Origin: Gemmobacter caeni
GTDB taxonomy: Bacteria > Pseudomonadota > Alphaproteobacteria > Rhodobacterales > Rhodobacteraceae
Length of the DNA: 64,000 bases
Reading direction: 5' to 3'
NCBI RefSeq assembly: GCF_003054195.1
Contig: NZ_QBKP01000017.1
Coordinates: 40,309 to 104,308, forward strand
A program made the position numbers and the translations under genes. This document shows positions 29,219-37,890 of the stretch, in pieces (within the stretch, counting starts at the first letter, position 1; every line of letters begins with the position of its first letter). Below the pieces are notes generated by a model that ran no database searches, was not told the DNA's origin, and worked only from the letters and a program-made list of their open reading frames with translations.

Positions 29219-29647
29219 ATGATTCCGACGGATTGGATATGGGGCCTGGTCGGCGGCCTTCTGATCGGCGGCGCGGCCGGACTGTATCTGCTGGTGAACG
29301 GGCGCATCATGGGGGCGTCGGGCATTCTGGGTGGGCTGGTGGACGGCACCGGCCGCGACAGTATGGTCGAACGGCTGGCCTTCCTGTTCGGCGTGCTGGC
29401 CGTGCCGCCGCTGCTGGTGCCACTGTATCGGAGCGTGGACACCCATATTACCAGCAATCCGCTGGTCATCGTTGCGGCGGGCCTTCTGGTCGGCATCGGT
29501 ACCCGGCTGGCGAATGGCTGCACCTCCGGGCACGGGGTCTGCGGCATCTCGCGTCTGGCGCCGCGCGGGCTGGCAGCGACAGCTTTCTACCTGCTGGGCG
29601 GGGCTGTCACCGTCTATCTTTTCCGGCATATTCTGGGGGTGATCTGA
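29219..29647 (+). CDS. YeeE/YedE family membrane protein (half transporter)
   Basis: 142 aa with about four transmembrane helices. GIGTRLANGCTSGHGVCGISRLAPRG (around 95-120) holds the conserved cysteines of YeeE-type sulfur-compound channels. Full-length YeeE/TsuA takes up thiosulfate; here the protein is split and the second half is the next gene. AGGGAG precedes the ATG at 29219; the ATG at 29204 overlaps that site. It lies 42 bp after the dioxygenase and abuts the next gene. Confidence 0.88.
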   Translation: MIPTDWIWGLVGGLLIGGAAGLYLLVNGRIMGASGILGGLVDGTGRDSMVERLAFLFGVLAVPPLLVPLYRSVDTHITSNPLVIVAAGLLVGIGTRLANGCTSGHGVCGISRLAPRGLAATAFYLLGGAVTVYLFRHILGVI

Positions 29648-30109
29648 ATGGCGCGCATTCCCGCGATGCCCGAACCGCGCGAGGTGGTGGCCTTTCTGGC
29701 GGGCGGGCTGTTCGGCTCGGGCCTGCTGGTTTCGGGCATGATCGACACGACCAAGGTGCAGGGCTGGCTGGATTTCTTCGGGGACTGGGATCCGACGCTG
29801 GCCTTCGTCCTGGGCGGGGCGGCGCTGCCGATGTTCTTCGTCTGGCGCATCGCAGAACGACGGGGCGTCTCGGTCTTCGGCGATCTGATTCCGGCACGCA
29901 CACCGCCCCGGCTGGACGGGCCACTGATCTGGGGCTCGCTGCTGTTCGGGGCGGGCTGGGGTCTGGCGGGCCTTTGCCCCGGCCCGGCACTGGCCTCTTT
30001 TGCCCTCGGCGGCTGGGGCGGAGCACTCTTCTTTCTGGCGATGGTCTCGGGTATGGTCGTCACGCCTGCCATTCGCGCGTGGCTGTTTCGCCCTGCCGTC
30101 ACCGACTGA
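29648..30109 (+). CDS. DUF6691/YeeE-half membrane protein
   Basis: 153 aa with about four transmembrane helices. FLAGGLFGSGLLVSGMID and WGLAGLCPGPALAS are the conserved loop segments of the second YeeE half, with a cysteine in GLCPGP. It starts immediately after the preceding stop codon. With its neighbour it should form one channel for a reduced sulfur species such as thiosulfate or sulfite; direction of transport is not evident. Confidence 0.87.
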   Translation: MARIPAMPEPREVVAFLAGGLFGSGLLVSGMIDTTKVQGWLDFFGDWDPTLAFVLGGAALPMFFVWRIAERRGVSVFGDLIPARTPPRLDGPLIWGSLLFGAGWGLAGLCPGPALASFALGGWGGALFFLAMVSGMVVTPAIRAWLFRPAVTD

Positions 30110-30118
30110 GGACCGACC

Positions 30119-30535
30119 ATGGATATCCGTGCCCTGACCCCGACCTATGCCGTCTCGCCGCAGATCAGCCCCGGCGACCTGCCTGCGATCAAGGCGGCGG
30201 GCTATGTGACCGTGGTCGACAACCGCCCCGATGCCGAGATCCCTTCGGACCTGCATACTGACAACATGCGCGCGGCAGCCGAGGCGCTGGGGCTGGAGTT
30301 CATCGCAAATCCGGTGATCGGCGGCGCGATCACCGAAGAGAACATTTCGGCCCAGCGTGACGCCATCGATGCGGCCAGGGGCCCGGTCTTTGCCTATTGC
30401 GCTTCGGGCAACCGTTCGTCGGTGGTCTGGGCGCTGGCTCATGCCGGGCGTCTGCCCGCAGATGAGCTGATCGGGATTCCCGCACGCTTCGGCTATACGC
30501 TGGAATGGCTGCGCCCGACGCTGGAAAACGCCTGA
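30119..30535 (+). CDS. TIGR01244 family protein (DSP-phosphatase/sulfurtransferase fold)
   Basis: 138 aa. The catalytic P-loop is CASGNRSS with C94 and R99. The N-terminal part (YAVSPQISPGDLPAIKAAGY) matches the domain that is fused to the dioxygenase in BLH proteins of other bacteria. In sulfide operons this domain is thought to act as a sulfurtransferase, though the fold is that of dual-specificity phosphatases. It is the last gene of the operon, nine bases after the DUF6691 gene. Confidence 0.85.
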   Translation: MDIRALTPTYAVSPQISPGDLPAIKAAGYVTVVDNRPDAEIPSDLHTDNMRAAAEALGLEFIANPVIGGAITEENISAQRDAIDAARGPVFAYCASGNRSSVVWALAHAGRLPADELIGIPARFGYTLEWLRPTLENA

Positions 30536-30606
30536 GCCTGCTTTGCCTCGACCGGCGTAAAGACGGTGCAGGTATCGCAGAATCGCAAGAGCCCCGATCA
30601 GCATGG

Positions 30607-31560
30607 CTAGCCTGTCCCGGTCAGGGGCAGGACGGATGCTGCGGATTCCTGAGGGAGTGAGGCGGCAAGCGGTGCGGCTCCGCCTTCGCTGAGCGCAGTC
30701 AGGCGCACGGCCCGCATACCCCGGTTCTGCCCCAGACGGCCCTGCCCGGCCACCAGGCCATTACCACCCTCCAGACGAATCTGGTCGATCTGTGCGCCGG
30801 GCAGAGGCAAAACCCCGCCGGGCGCAAGGCGCAGCACCTCGTTCAGGGGCAGGGTCACCCGGCAAAGGACAGCCTCAACCACCGCTTCGGCTTCGGCCAG
30901 ACGGTCCGCCAGCGCCGCGGTGAAACCCGGCCCCTCCATCGGGTCGGGCGCGGGCAGCGGCGTCTTGCGCTGCGGGCGACGGCCATGCCCTTCGGCCGGA
31001 AGGGCAAGGATCACCCGCCCCTCGCGCCCGGCGGCAAAACGCAGATCACAGGTCAGCACCTTGAACGGCGCATCCTCCAGCATCAGGGCCAGAGGCCGCG
31101 GCTCATCCAGATAGGAGGCGTAGCGAAACCCGTCCGTCCAGACCAGATCCTCTTCCGTCAGCAGCGCCTCTTCCAGCGCGGCCAGCGCGGCATCGACCCA
31201 GTCCGCCACCATGGCGGCATCGGTCCGTGTCGGGCGGCGCGGCGCAGCCGACTGGGGCGCGACATGCCCCAGCGTCTGCACCTCGATCAGCGCGGCCAGC
31301 AGGCCGGAATCCAGCACCATCACCCCTGTGGCCTCGCGCGGGCCTTCCAGAATCGCGATCAGGGCCAGATCAGGCGGCTGCTCCAGCAGTTCCGCCAGAG
31401 AGAACCGATGCGCGGCCAGACCCGACACGGTCAGGTCGCAGCCCAGCCTTTCGCGCGCGGCCCGCGCCAGCGCCAGCGGCAGCGCACGTTCCACACCGCC
31501 ATCGGGCAGCCGCGCCGCCTGCGCCCCTGCCAGTTTGCGCCTGATGACCCCCTGATCCAC
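30607..31560 (-). CDS. FliM/FliN-type (SpoA domain) protein
   Basis: 317 aa. The C-terminal region (about 225-290; VEAVLCRVTLPLNEVLRLAPGGVLPLPG) is an SpoA/FliM-C domain of flagellar switch proteins. The N-terminal region is only loosely FliM-like. No other flagellar gene is in the window. It lies 55 bp downstream of a symporter-type histidine kinase on the same strand and may be part of that unit. Whether it acts in a motor is unknown. Confidence 0.8.
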   Translation of the reverse strand: MDQGVIRRKLAGAQAARLPDGGVERALPLALARAARERLGCDLTVSGLAAHRFSLAELLEQPPDLALIAILEGPREATGVMVLDSGLLAALIEVQTLGHVAPQSAAPRRPTRTDAAMVADWVDAALAALEEALLTEEDLVWTDGFRYASYLDEPRPLALMLEDAPFKVLTCDLRFAAGREGRVILALPAEGHGRRPQRKTPLPAPDPMEGPGFTAALADRLAEAEAVVEAVLCRVTLPLNEVLRLAPGGVLPLPGAQIDQIRLEGGNGLVAGQGRLGQNRGMRAVRLTALSEGGAAPLAASLPQESAASVLPLTGTG

Positions 31561-31614
31561 GGTTGTTCCCCTTGTCTTCCGCCTCTACCCTCGCAGCAGA
31601 GGCTTACCAAAGGG

Positions 31615-34314
31615 TTACGCCGCCTCGGCCAGTGGCGGTTTTTCCAGGCGCAGCGGCATGGAGACACGGAAGGCCGCCCCGCCCTGCCCCGGCAGATAGG
31701 TAATGGTGCCGCCCAGATTGGCCATAACCTCGCGGCAGATCGCAAGGCCAAGCCCAGCGCCGCCGGCGCGGGTCTGATCGGTCAGGCGGGCGAATTTCTC
31801 GAAGATCAGCGCCTGCTTGTCTTTCGGGATGCCCGAGCCGTTGTCGATGAAATCCACCAGCACCCGCCCGCCGCGCTGGCGCACCACGATCCGCAGTTCA
31901 GGGCGCGTGGCGTCACAGTATTTGCGGCTGTTGGAGATCAGGTTGATGAACACCTGCGCCAGCCGGTCAGGATCCGTGCGCAGGAATATCGCCTCGGCGG
32001 GCAGGTCGCGGTGAATGAGAAAGTCACGCTCGGGCCGGGTCTGGGCGGCGGCGCGCAGCGAACGGTCCAGCAGTTCCGACAGGTTGGCCAGCTTCAGGTC
32101 AAGCTGCACGGTGCCGTTTTCCAGCACACTCAGATCCAGCAGGTCATCCAGCAACCGGGTCAGGCGGATCGCCTCTTCATGGATGATGCCCGCGTATTTC
32201 TCGGGCATGCCCTCGGGCATGCCGCCTTCCATCATGATTTCGGAAAATGCCCGGATCGAGGTCATCGGCGTGCGGAGTTCATGGCTGATCTGACTGAGGA
32301 AAGCATCTTTCTGCACGGAAAGCTGGGTCAGCTTCTCGTTCGCCTCGCGCAATTGCCGGGCAGTGCGTTCCAGTTCGGCGCGCTGCGATTCCAGCTGACT
32401 GGAATATTCCATGATCTGCGCGGTTTCATCGGCCACCCGCATCAGATCATCCACTGTCACCCGCGCCCGCCCCGCGAGTTCGGAAATCATCGCATGGGCT
32501 GCCGCCGCACCGACGGACCCCGCCAGTTGCCGCTCCAGCGCGGCCAGAAAGGCGGGCGAAGGGTCGGGCAGATAACCGGCCTTGCCCTGCGCGCGGGCCT
32601 GTTCCTCGAAGAAAGTCAGTGCGGGTTCGTCGCCCAGAATGCGCTGCGCCATGATCAGCAGCGATTCCGGCTCGGCCAGACCATCGCCCCATCCGCGCAG
32701 TTCCGCCCGTTCGGTGTCAAAGACATAGACGAAGGCCAGACCCTGCGCCCGCTCGATGGGGGTCGGGAAGCTGAGCAGTGAGCCGATGGTGAAGGCGGCA
32801 GTGTTAAAGGACAGGCTCCAGAACAGGGCATGGATCAGTGGGTCCATGCCCTCCACCCCGAACAGCGCGCGGGGGCGCAGCCAGCCGATACCGAACGGAC
32901 CATTGAGAAACACATCCAGCGGCAGGATGGCGCCGGGGCCGAAGCTGGGCAGGAACAGCGTGTAGGCCCAGACCACGAAGCCGATCAGCAGCCCCGCCGC
33001 CGCCCCGATCCGCGTGGCGCCCCGCCAGAAGATGCCGCCCAGCATGGCAGGCAGCATCTGCGCCACGCCAACGAAGGAGATCAGCCCGATGGCGGCCAGG
33101 GCAGCAGACCCGCCGGACAGCGCGAAATACAGATAGCCCAGCCCCAGCACAGCCGCGATGGACAGCCGCCGCGACATCAGCACCAGCCGCCGCACATCGC
33201 CGGAGACGGATTTCGCAGGCCGCAGCCGCAGCCAGAGCGGCATGACGATATGGTTCGACACCATGGTCGCCAGCGCGATGGAAGCGACGATCACCATGGA
33301 GGTGGCCGAGGAAAATCCGCCAAGGAAGGCCAGCATGGCAAGCCCGCCCTGTCCCTGGCTCAGCGGCACGGTCAGCACGAAAAGATCGGGATTCGCCCCC
33401 ACCGGCAGCAGACCGAGGCCCACCACCGCGATCGGCACGACAAACAGGCTCATCGCCAGCAGATACAGCGGGAAGGCCCAGCTTGCGGTGCCAAGGAACC
33501 GCTCGTCACTGTTTTCGACCACCAGCACCTGAAACATGCGCGGCAGGGTAATGACGGCGGCGGCCGACAGGAAGGTCAGCCCTGCCCAGCGCGAGGGCAC
33601 CAGATCCCAGTCGGCAATGGCCGACGCATTGATGCGGGCGGCGATATCCACCGGCCCGTCCGCCACGACCCAGACGACGAAAATGCCCACCGTCACCAGC
33701 GCCACCAGCTTCACCACCGCCTCGACCGCGATGGCGGCCACGACGCCGGTATGCTGTTCATTGGCATCAAGGTTGCGGGTGCCGAACAGGATGGTGAACA
33801 GCGCAAGCCCCCCCGCGACCCACAGCGCTGTGGAATTGGTGTCGGGGATCATCCAGGCATAGGTGCCGGGCTGCGCGAAGACACCGAAGCTGAGCGTCAC
33901 CGATTGCAGTTGCAGTGCGATATAGGGCGTGGCCGCGACCACGCAGATCATGGTGACGATCACCCCGAGCGCGTTCGACTTGCCATAACGGCTGGAGATC
34001 ATGTCGGCGATGGAGGTCACGCGCTCGGTCCGGCCGATGCGCACCAGCTTGCGCAGCACCCACCACCAGCCGACGAAGACCAGCGTCGGGCCAAGGTAGA
34101 TCGTCAGATACTCCAGCCCCGACCGCGCCGCATAGCCGACGGCGCCATAGAAGGTCCAGGCCGTACAGTAGATGCTGAGCGACAGCGTGTAGACCAGCGG
34201 AGACCGCAGCCAGCGGGCGCGGCCCCGCTCGGCCCGCCGTTCGGCCAGAAAAGCCACAAGAAACAGGAAGATCACATAGGTGAGGCAGGCCAGGACCAGC
34301 AGGTTGAAGGGCAT
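31615..34314 (-). CDS. sodium/solute symporter-type sensor histidine kinase
   Basis: 899 aa. Residues 1-500 form an SSS-family (PutP-like) membrane domain with about 12-13 helices, as in CbrA-type sensors. After a cytoplasmic linker with a coiled coil (about 620-665) comes the HisKA box SQISHELRTPMTSIRAF with phospho-accepting His near 677. An ATPase domain follows, with VFINLISNSRKYCDA, IDNGSGIP and GGAGLGLAICREVM. There is no fused receiver. The gene overlaps the preceding small membrane gene by one base and a receiver-only gene lies just upstream, so that is its probable partner. The ligand is unknown. Confidence 0.92.
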   Translation of the reverse strand: MPFNLLVLACLTYVIFLFLVAFLAERRAERGRARWLRSPLVYTLSLSIYCTAWTFYGAVGYAARSGLEYLTIYLGPTLVFVGWWWVLRKLVRIGRTERVTSIADMISSRYGKSNALGVIVTMICVVAATPYIALQLQSVTLSFGVFAQPGTYAWMIPDTNSTALWVAGGLALFTILFGTRNLDANEQHTGVVAAIAVEAVVKLVALVTVGIFVVWVVADGPVDIAARINASAIADWDLVPSRWAGLTFLSAAAVITLPRMFQVLVVENSDERFLGTASWAFPLYLLAMSLFVVPIAVVGLGLLPVGANPDLFVLTVPLSQGQGGLAMLAFLGGFSSATSMVIVASIALATMVSNHIVMPLWLRLRPAKSVSGDVRRLVLMSRRLSIAAVLGLGYLYFALSGGSAALAAIGLISFVGVAQMLPAMLGGIFWRGATRIGAAAGLLIGFVVWAYTLFLPSFGPGAILPLDVFLNGPFGIGWLRPRALFGVEGMDPLIHALFWSLSFNTAAFTIGSLLSFPTPIERAQGLAFVYVFDTERAELRGWGDGLAEPESLLIMAQRILGDEPALTFFEEQARAQGKAGYLPDPSPAFLAALERQLAGSVGAAAAHAMISELAGRARVTVDDLMRVADETAQIMEYSSQLESQRAELERTARQLREANEKLTQLSVQKDAFLSQISHELRTPMTSIRAFSEIMMEGGMPEGMPEKYAGIIHEEAIRLTRLLDDLLDLSVLENGTVQLDLKLANLSELLDRSLRAAAQTRPERDFLIHRDLPAEAIFLRTDPDRLAQVFINLISNSRKYCDATRPELRIVVRQRGGRVLVDFIDNGSGIPKDKQALIFEKFARLTDQTRAGGAGLGLAICREVMANLGGTITYLPGQGGAAFRVSMPLRLEKPPLAEAA

Positions 34315-34589
34315 CAGCCGCGCCCCTCGCCGCCTTCGGTGCCCGGCTCTTCCTCCTGCGCGCCAAGGCCGCGCGCCATCAGCGCCGCCACCACGATCAG
34401 CCCGAACCAGACGACAAACAGATAGGCGCCGTCCACCGCCGTATCCCGCGCCTCGGTCTCTGCCGGAGCCCAGAGGATCGGCAGCAGGAACAGGAAGGCC
34501 CCGGCCACCGGCAGCAGCCGGGCCGCATCGCGCATCCGCCGCAGGCGATAGCTGCGCCGCGCCAGAAAGACCGGGCCGCGCGGTCTCAT
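34314..34589 (-). CDS. small membrane protein of the kinase operon
   Basis: 91 aa. Two hydrophobic helices (LLPVAGAFLFLLPILW, about 25-40, and AYLFVVWFGLIVVAALMARGL, about 54-74) follow a very basic N-terminus; the tail is acidic. No family is recognised. It overlaps the receiver gene by 4 bp and the kinase gene by one base, so all three are translationally coupled. Proteins of this shape often accompany SSS-type transporters. Confidence 0.75.
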   Translation of the reverse strand: MRPRGPVFLARRSYRLRRMRDAARLLPVAGAFLFLLPILWAPAETEARDTAVDGAYLFVVWFGLIVVAALMARGLGAQEEEPGTEGGEGRG

Positions 34590-34957
34590 GCCACGCCCAG
34601 CAGGGACCGGGCCGCCGCCACGAATTCGGTATTGGAGAAAGGTTTCGCCATGAACAGGCTGGCCCCCGCGCGCTCGGCCGCCTCGCGGTCGCGGCCCTGC
34701 CCCTTGGCGGTCAGCATCATCACCGGCAGTTCCGCCGTTGCCGGATCGGCGCGCAGGGACTGAAGGATTTCCAGCCCTGACCGGCCCGGCAGCATGAGAT
34801 CGAGGATCACCAGATCCGGTCTGCGGGCGCGCACCTCAGCCTCGGCCACGCCACCGTCTCCCAGGGTCGTTACCTGCCAGCCCTCGCGGTTCAGCAGGAA
34901 GCGGATCGCCTCGGCGATATTCGGCTCGTCCTCGATCAGCATGGCGTGATGAGTCAC
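34586..34957 (-). CDS. single-domain response regulator (receiver only)
   Basis: 123 aa. A complete receiver domain: acidic pair E9-D10 (MLIEDEPN), phospho-acceptor D53 in VILDLMLPGRSG, Thr in MLTAKGQ near 83, and Lys in AKPFS near 105. There is no output domain. It is the first gene of a three-gene coupled unit with a small membrane protein and the symporter-type kinase, so it probably receives phosphate from that kinase. Confidence 0.92.
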   Translation of the reverse strand: MTHHAMLIEDEPNIAEAIRFLLNREGWQVTTLGDGGVAEAEVRARRPDLVILDLMLPGRSGLEILQSLRADPATAELPVMMLTAKGQGRDREAAERAGASLFMAKPFSNTEFVAAARSLLGVA

Positions 34958-35068
34958 GGCACCTCCCCCGGTCGCGCTGGCGCCTCCCCGCGCCTGCCCC
35001 GACTATCGGCGGAAATCCCCGCCGTGTCAAAAGCCGCGACGGGGAAGCGGCTATGACTTTGGCATCGG

Positions 35069-36355
35069 TCAGCCGCGCAGGCCGGTCACTTCGCTGACGA
35101 TGGGCGCCTCGCGCCGGGCCGGGCAGCCGGGCTCGGGGCAGATGCGGCAGGTGGCCCCCACCCGGCGCACGGACCCGCCCGCATCGGGCACCGGGCTGAG
35201 CAGCATCGCCGCCTGCCGCACCTCGACCCCGCCAAAGCCCTCGGGCCAGCTTGCCTCGCCCCAGGCGCGGGCGGCAAAGCGGGCGCGCCGCCGCCCTGCC
35301 ATCTCGATCTCGGCGAGCACGGGCATCATGGGGCGGGCCAGCGCCTCGAACAGCGGCCAGAGCGCACAGGCCGCACCAAACCGCGGCGGCACGAATCCCG
35401 GTACGGGTTTGCGGAATACCAGCGCCCCCGCCGCATCCGCGATCACCAGCCCGAGGTCCGAACCGGGCCGCAGCGCCAGCCGCCGCATCGCGACCAGGAC
35501 TCCTACCCCGGTCCGTGTGCCGATCAGCACCGGGTCCGGCCCCCATTCGGCCAGCGCGGCCTCCAGCCGCGGCAGCGGCAGCGCCGCCATATCGGCCCGC
35601 ATCCGCGCGACCCAGACCGTTGCCAGATCCCGCGCCGCCGCAGAGGCCAGCGCCGACAGATCGACCTCGCCGCCCGGCGCCTCCAGCTCCGGCAGATACC
35701 AGCCGCGCGCGGCGAGCCAGTCGTCCAGCTCCTCCTGCGGCGACACCGCGCCCGGCATCTCGGTCCGGTCCGATCCGTCGAGATAGGCCACCAGCGCCTC
35801 GGCCCCGGTGGCCAGCCGCTCGCTGTCATGGTGCAGGTTGGCGTGGAACCGCGCGCGCCATTCCGGCTCGATATCCTCGGTTTCGGCAAGGATGGCCGCG
35901 GTGGAGCGAACGGAACTGACTGCCGACAGCACCTCGTGCAGCGACAGGCTCAGGTGCGGGTCATGGGCAATCCGGTCGTTCAGCGCCGCCACGGCCTGTT
36001 CCAGCTGACCGATACGCCGCTGCAGGCCCCCGGACAGCCGCGCCCAGCCCGGATAGCGCCCGATGAATTCCTCGATCCGCTCCAGCTCGGCGGCGGCCTC
36101 CGGCTCGGCGGCGGCGGCGGTGCGCAGCACCTCGGCCAGCGCGCCCTCACTGCCCTGCTCCAGTTCTGCCGACTCGATGCCAAGCACCGTGGCAAGACGC
36201 ACCAGAACATCACCCGTCACCCGGCGGCGGCCATGTTCGATCAGGTTCAGATAGGCGGCAGAAATCCCGGCGGCCCGCGCCACATCGGCCTGACGCAACC
36301 CCAGCGCCAGACGGCGCTCGCGCACACGGCTTCCGGTCAGGGCGCTCAGCGGCAT
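35069..36355 (-). CDS. ScfR-type XRE-family regulator (short-chain fatty acyl regulator, DUF2083)
   Basis: 428 aa. The N-terminal XRE helix-turn-helix is at about 8-62 (VRERRLALGLRQADVARAAGISAAYLNLIEHGRRRV). A long effector region follows, and the C-terminus carries a cysteine cluster CRICPEPGCPARRE (C403, C406, C411) typical of ScfR regulators such as RamB, PrpC-type activators, PccR and MccR. These respond to short acyl-CoAs. TTTACA-type half-sites lie just upstream of the start. The regulated target is not evident from the neighbours. Confidence 0.87.
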   Translation of the reverse strand: MPLSALTGSRVRERRLALGLRQADVARAAGISAAYLNLIEHGRRRVTGDVLVRLATVLGIESAELEQGSEGALAEVLRTAAAAEPEAAAELERIEEFIGRYPGWARLSGGLQRRIGQLEQAVAALNDRIAHDPHLSLSLHEVLSAVSSVRSTAAILAETEDIEPEWRARFHANLHHDSERLATGAEALVAYLDGSDRTEMPGAVSPQEELDDWLAARGWYLPELEAPGGEVDLSALASAAARDLATVWVARMRADMAALPLPRLEAALAEWGPDPVLIGTRTGVGVLVAMRRLALRPGSDLGLVIADAAGALVFRKPVPGFVPPRFGAACALWPLFEALARPMMPVLAEIEMAGRRRARFAARAWGEASWPEGFGGVEVRQAAMLLSPVPDAGGSVRRVGATCRICPEPGCPARREAPIVSEVTGLRG

Positions 36356-36374
36356 GGGTCACCTCCGCCGACAA

Positions 36375-36401
36375 TTTACACAAATCTGTAAACTTTACAA
36401 A
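36375..36401. promoter_or_regulatory. candidate ScfR operator with three TTTACA half-sites
   Basis: TTTACA (36375-36380), TGTAAA (36387-36392) and TTTACAAA (36394-36401) lie 20 bp upstream of the ScfR-type gene. The last two form the perfect palindrome TGTAAA-C-TTTACA. TTTACAAA is one base from the TTTGCAAA boxes bound by ScfR regulators such as PccR. Autoregulation is inferred. Confidence 0.5.
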
Positions 36402-36413
36402 TACACAGAAATG

Positions 36414-36446
36414 AAAAAGGCGGAGCCGGTTCGCACCAGCCCCGCC
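36414..36446 (-). terminator. intrinsic terminator of the cold-shock gene
   Basis: On the minus strand GGCGGGGCTGGT, a short loop and ACCGGCTCCGCC form a stem with one mismatch, followed by TTTTTCATTT. It lies 24-56 bp after the cold-shock stop codon. Confidence 0.75.
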
Positions 36447-36469
36447 CCTGTCGCAATGTCGCGTGCCGA

Positions 36470-36676
36470 TCAGGCCAGCGCGATATTGGTCGCCGATTCG
36501 CGGCCGTCACGGCCTTTTTCGATGTCGAAGGTCACAGCCTGACCGTCATTCAGTTGACGGATGCCTGCGCGCTCCAGCGCCGAGATGTGCACGAACACGT
36601 CGCGCGAACCACCCTCGGGGGCGATGAAACCGAAACCTTTGGTGGCGTTGAACCATTTCACGGTGCCGTTGGCCAT
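36470..36676 (-). CDS. cold-shock domain protein
   Basis: 68 aa. [15 protein letters not shown] contains RNP1 (KGFGFI at 13-18), and VFVHIS (27-32) is RNP2. Such proteins bind single-stranded RNA or DNA and act as RNA chaperones. AAGGAGATATCACG precedes the ATG. It has a 5' region of about 160 bases before the next upstream gene's terminator, room for a structured leader, and a clear intrinsic terminator downstream. Confidence 0.95.
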   Translation of the reverse strand: MANGTVKWFNATKGFGFIAPEGGSRDVFVHISALERAGIRQLNDGQAVTFDIEKGRDGRESATNIALA

Positions 36677-36839
36677 CGTGATATCTCCTTTTGTTTGCCG
36701 CCCGCGGAGTGCGGCGGCCCGGCTCAGTGTCGTCGTCGGATCCACTGAAGCCATAAGGAAACAGAAGGTCGAGAGAAGAAGCTTAGCCGCTTTTGAATAC
36801 CACTTCGTCGGCTTCCGCACAAGCACCGGCAGCGGTCTC

Positions 36840-36872
36840 AAAAAAAGCGCGCGGAGATCCGCCCCCGCGCGC
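36840..36872 (-). terminator. intrinsic terminator of the NMT1-type ABC transporter operon
   Basis: On the minus strand GCGCGCGG, a ten-base loop and CCGCGCGC are followed by seven T residues, eight bases after the TAA of the binding-protein gene. Confidence 0.85.
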
Positions 36873-36880
36873 CTTCAGAT

Positions 36881-37855
36881 TTATTGCAGGGCCTTGTCGG
36901 TGATCTGATGCGTCCAGGCGCCTTCGGGGGCCTTGGTGATCACCGGGTCCGAACCGCCCGACATCAGCGCCTCGACCGTGCGGGTATAATCCGCCTCGTC
37001 CAGCGCACCGTTCGAACCGGCGGTGAGCTTCGCCACCTCGCCCATCATGCGCTTCTGGTGGCTTTCGGTCTGGGCTCCGGTTTCGTCATTTTCCAGCACG
37101 ATCATCGCGGCTTCGTCCGGGTTCGCCTCGGCGTATTTCCAGCCCTTCATCGAGGCGCGGACGAATTTCACCATCTTTTCGTCGAAGGCCGCGTCCTTGA
37201 GGTTATCCTCCAGCACATAAAGCCCGTCCTCCAGCGTGGCGACGCCCTCGTCCTCGTATTTGAAGGTCACCAGATCCTCGGGCTTCACGCCCGCGTCGAT
37301 CACCTGCCAATATTCGTTATAGGTCATGGTCGAGATGCAGGCCGCCTGTTTCTGCAACAGCGGATCGACGTTGAAACCCTGTTTCAGCACGGTGACATCG
37401 GTGCCGTCGGTCTTCAGCCCCAGCTTGTTCATCCAGTTGAGGAACGGATATTCGTTGCCCCCGAACCAGACGCCCAGCGTCTTGCCCTTGAAATCGGCCG
37501 GGGTCGCCACGCCCGATTCCTTCAGGCAGGTCAGCATCATCCCCGAGGATTTGAACGGCTGCGCGATATTGACCAGCGGCAGCCCCTTCTCCCGCGCGGC
37601 CAGGGCTGAAGGCATCCAGTCCACCACCACATCGGCGCCGCCACCCGCGATGACCTGCGTCGGCGCCACATCCGGGCCGCCGGGCAGAATGGTGACGTTC
37701 AGCCCTTCCTCGTCGTAGAACCCCTTGTCCTTGGCAACGTAATAGCCCGCGAACTGCGCCTGGGTGACCCATTTCAGTTGCAGCGTCACATCCTCGGCCT
37801 GAACCGCGCCCGCCATGAAGGCCAGCGCCGCCGCACTCGTCATCAGATATTTCAT
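36881..37855 (-). CDS. NMT1/THI5-like ABC transporter substrate-binding protein
   Basis: 324 aa. Signal peptide MKYLMTSAAALAFMAGAVQA ends near residue 20. The mature part opens VTLQLKWVTQAQFAGYYVAKDKGFY, the NMT1/THI5-like signature shared with hydroxymethylpyrimidine and pyrimidine-type binding proteins. It would capture a small heterocycle in the periplasm. GGAGGTTTGACT precedes the ATG at 37855. It is the last of four ABC genes and is followed by a strong terminator. Location next to dihydropyrimidinase genes suggests a pyrimidine-related ligand (inference). Confidence 0.88.
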   Translation of the reverse strand: MKYLMTSAAALAFMAGAVQAEDVTLQLKWVTQAQFAGYYVAKDKGFYDEEGLNVTILPGGPDVAPTQVIAGGGADVVVDWMPSALAAREKGLPLVNIAQPFKSSGMMLTCLKESGVATPADFKGKTLGVWFGGNEYPFLNWMNKLGLKTDGTDVTVLKQGFNVDPLLQKQAACISTMTYNEYWQVIDAGVKPEDLVTFKYEDEGVATLEDGLYVLEDNLKDAAFDEKMVKFVRASMKGWKYAEANPDEAAMIVLENDETGAQTESHQKRMMGEVAKLTAGSNGALDEADYTRTVEALMSGGSDPVITKAPEGAWTHQITDKALQ

Positions 37856-37890
37856 AGTCAAACCTCCATGTTGCCGGTTTTCCCGGTTTT

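Noticed and set aside
28850..30604. 584-codon minus-strand frame over the sulfide operon
   Set aside because: It is antisense to four genes with clear motifs and ribosome-binding sites.
32830..34425. 531-codon plus-strand frame rich in His, Gln, Arg and Gly
   Set aside because: It is antisense to the symporter-type kinase, whose helices and kinase motifs are unmistakable. The composition is that of a reversed membrane protein.
36677..36839. thiamine (TPP) riboswitch for the THI5-like operon
   Set aside because: The region is downstream of that operon's terminator and serves the cold-shock gene; no TPP-riboswitch core was found upstream of the transporter genes.
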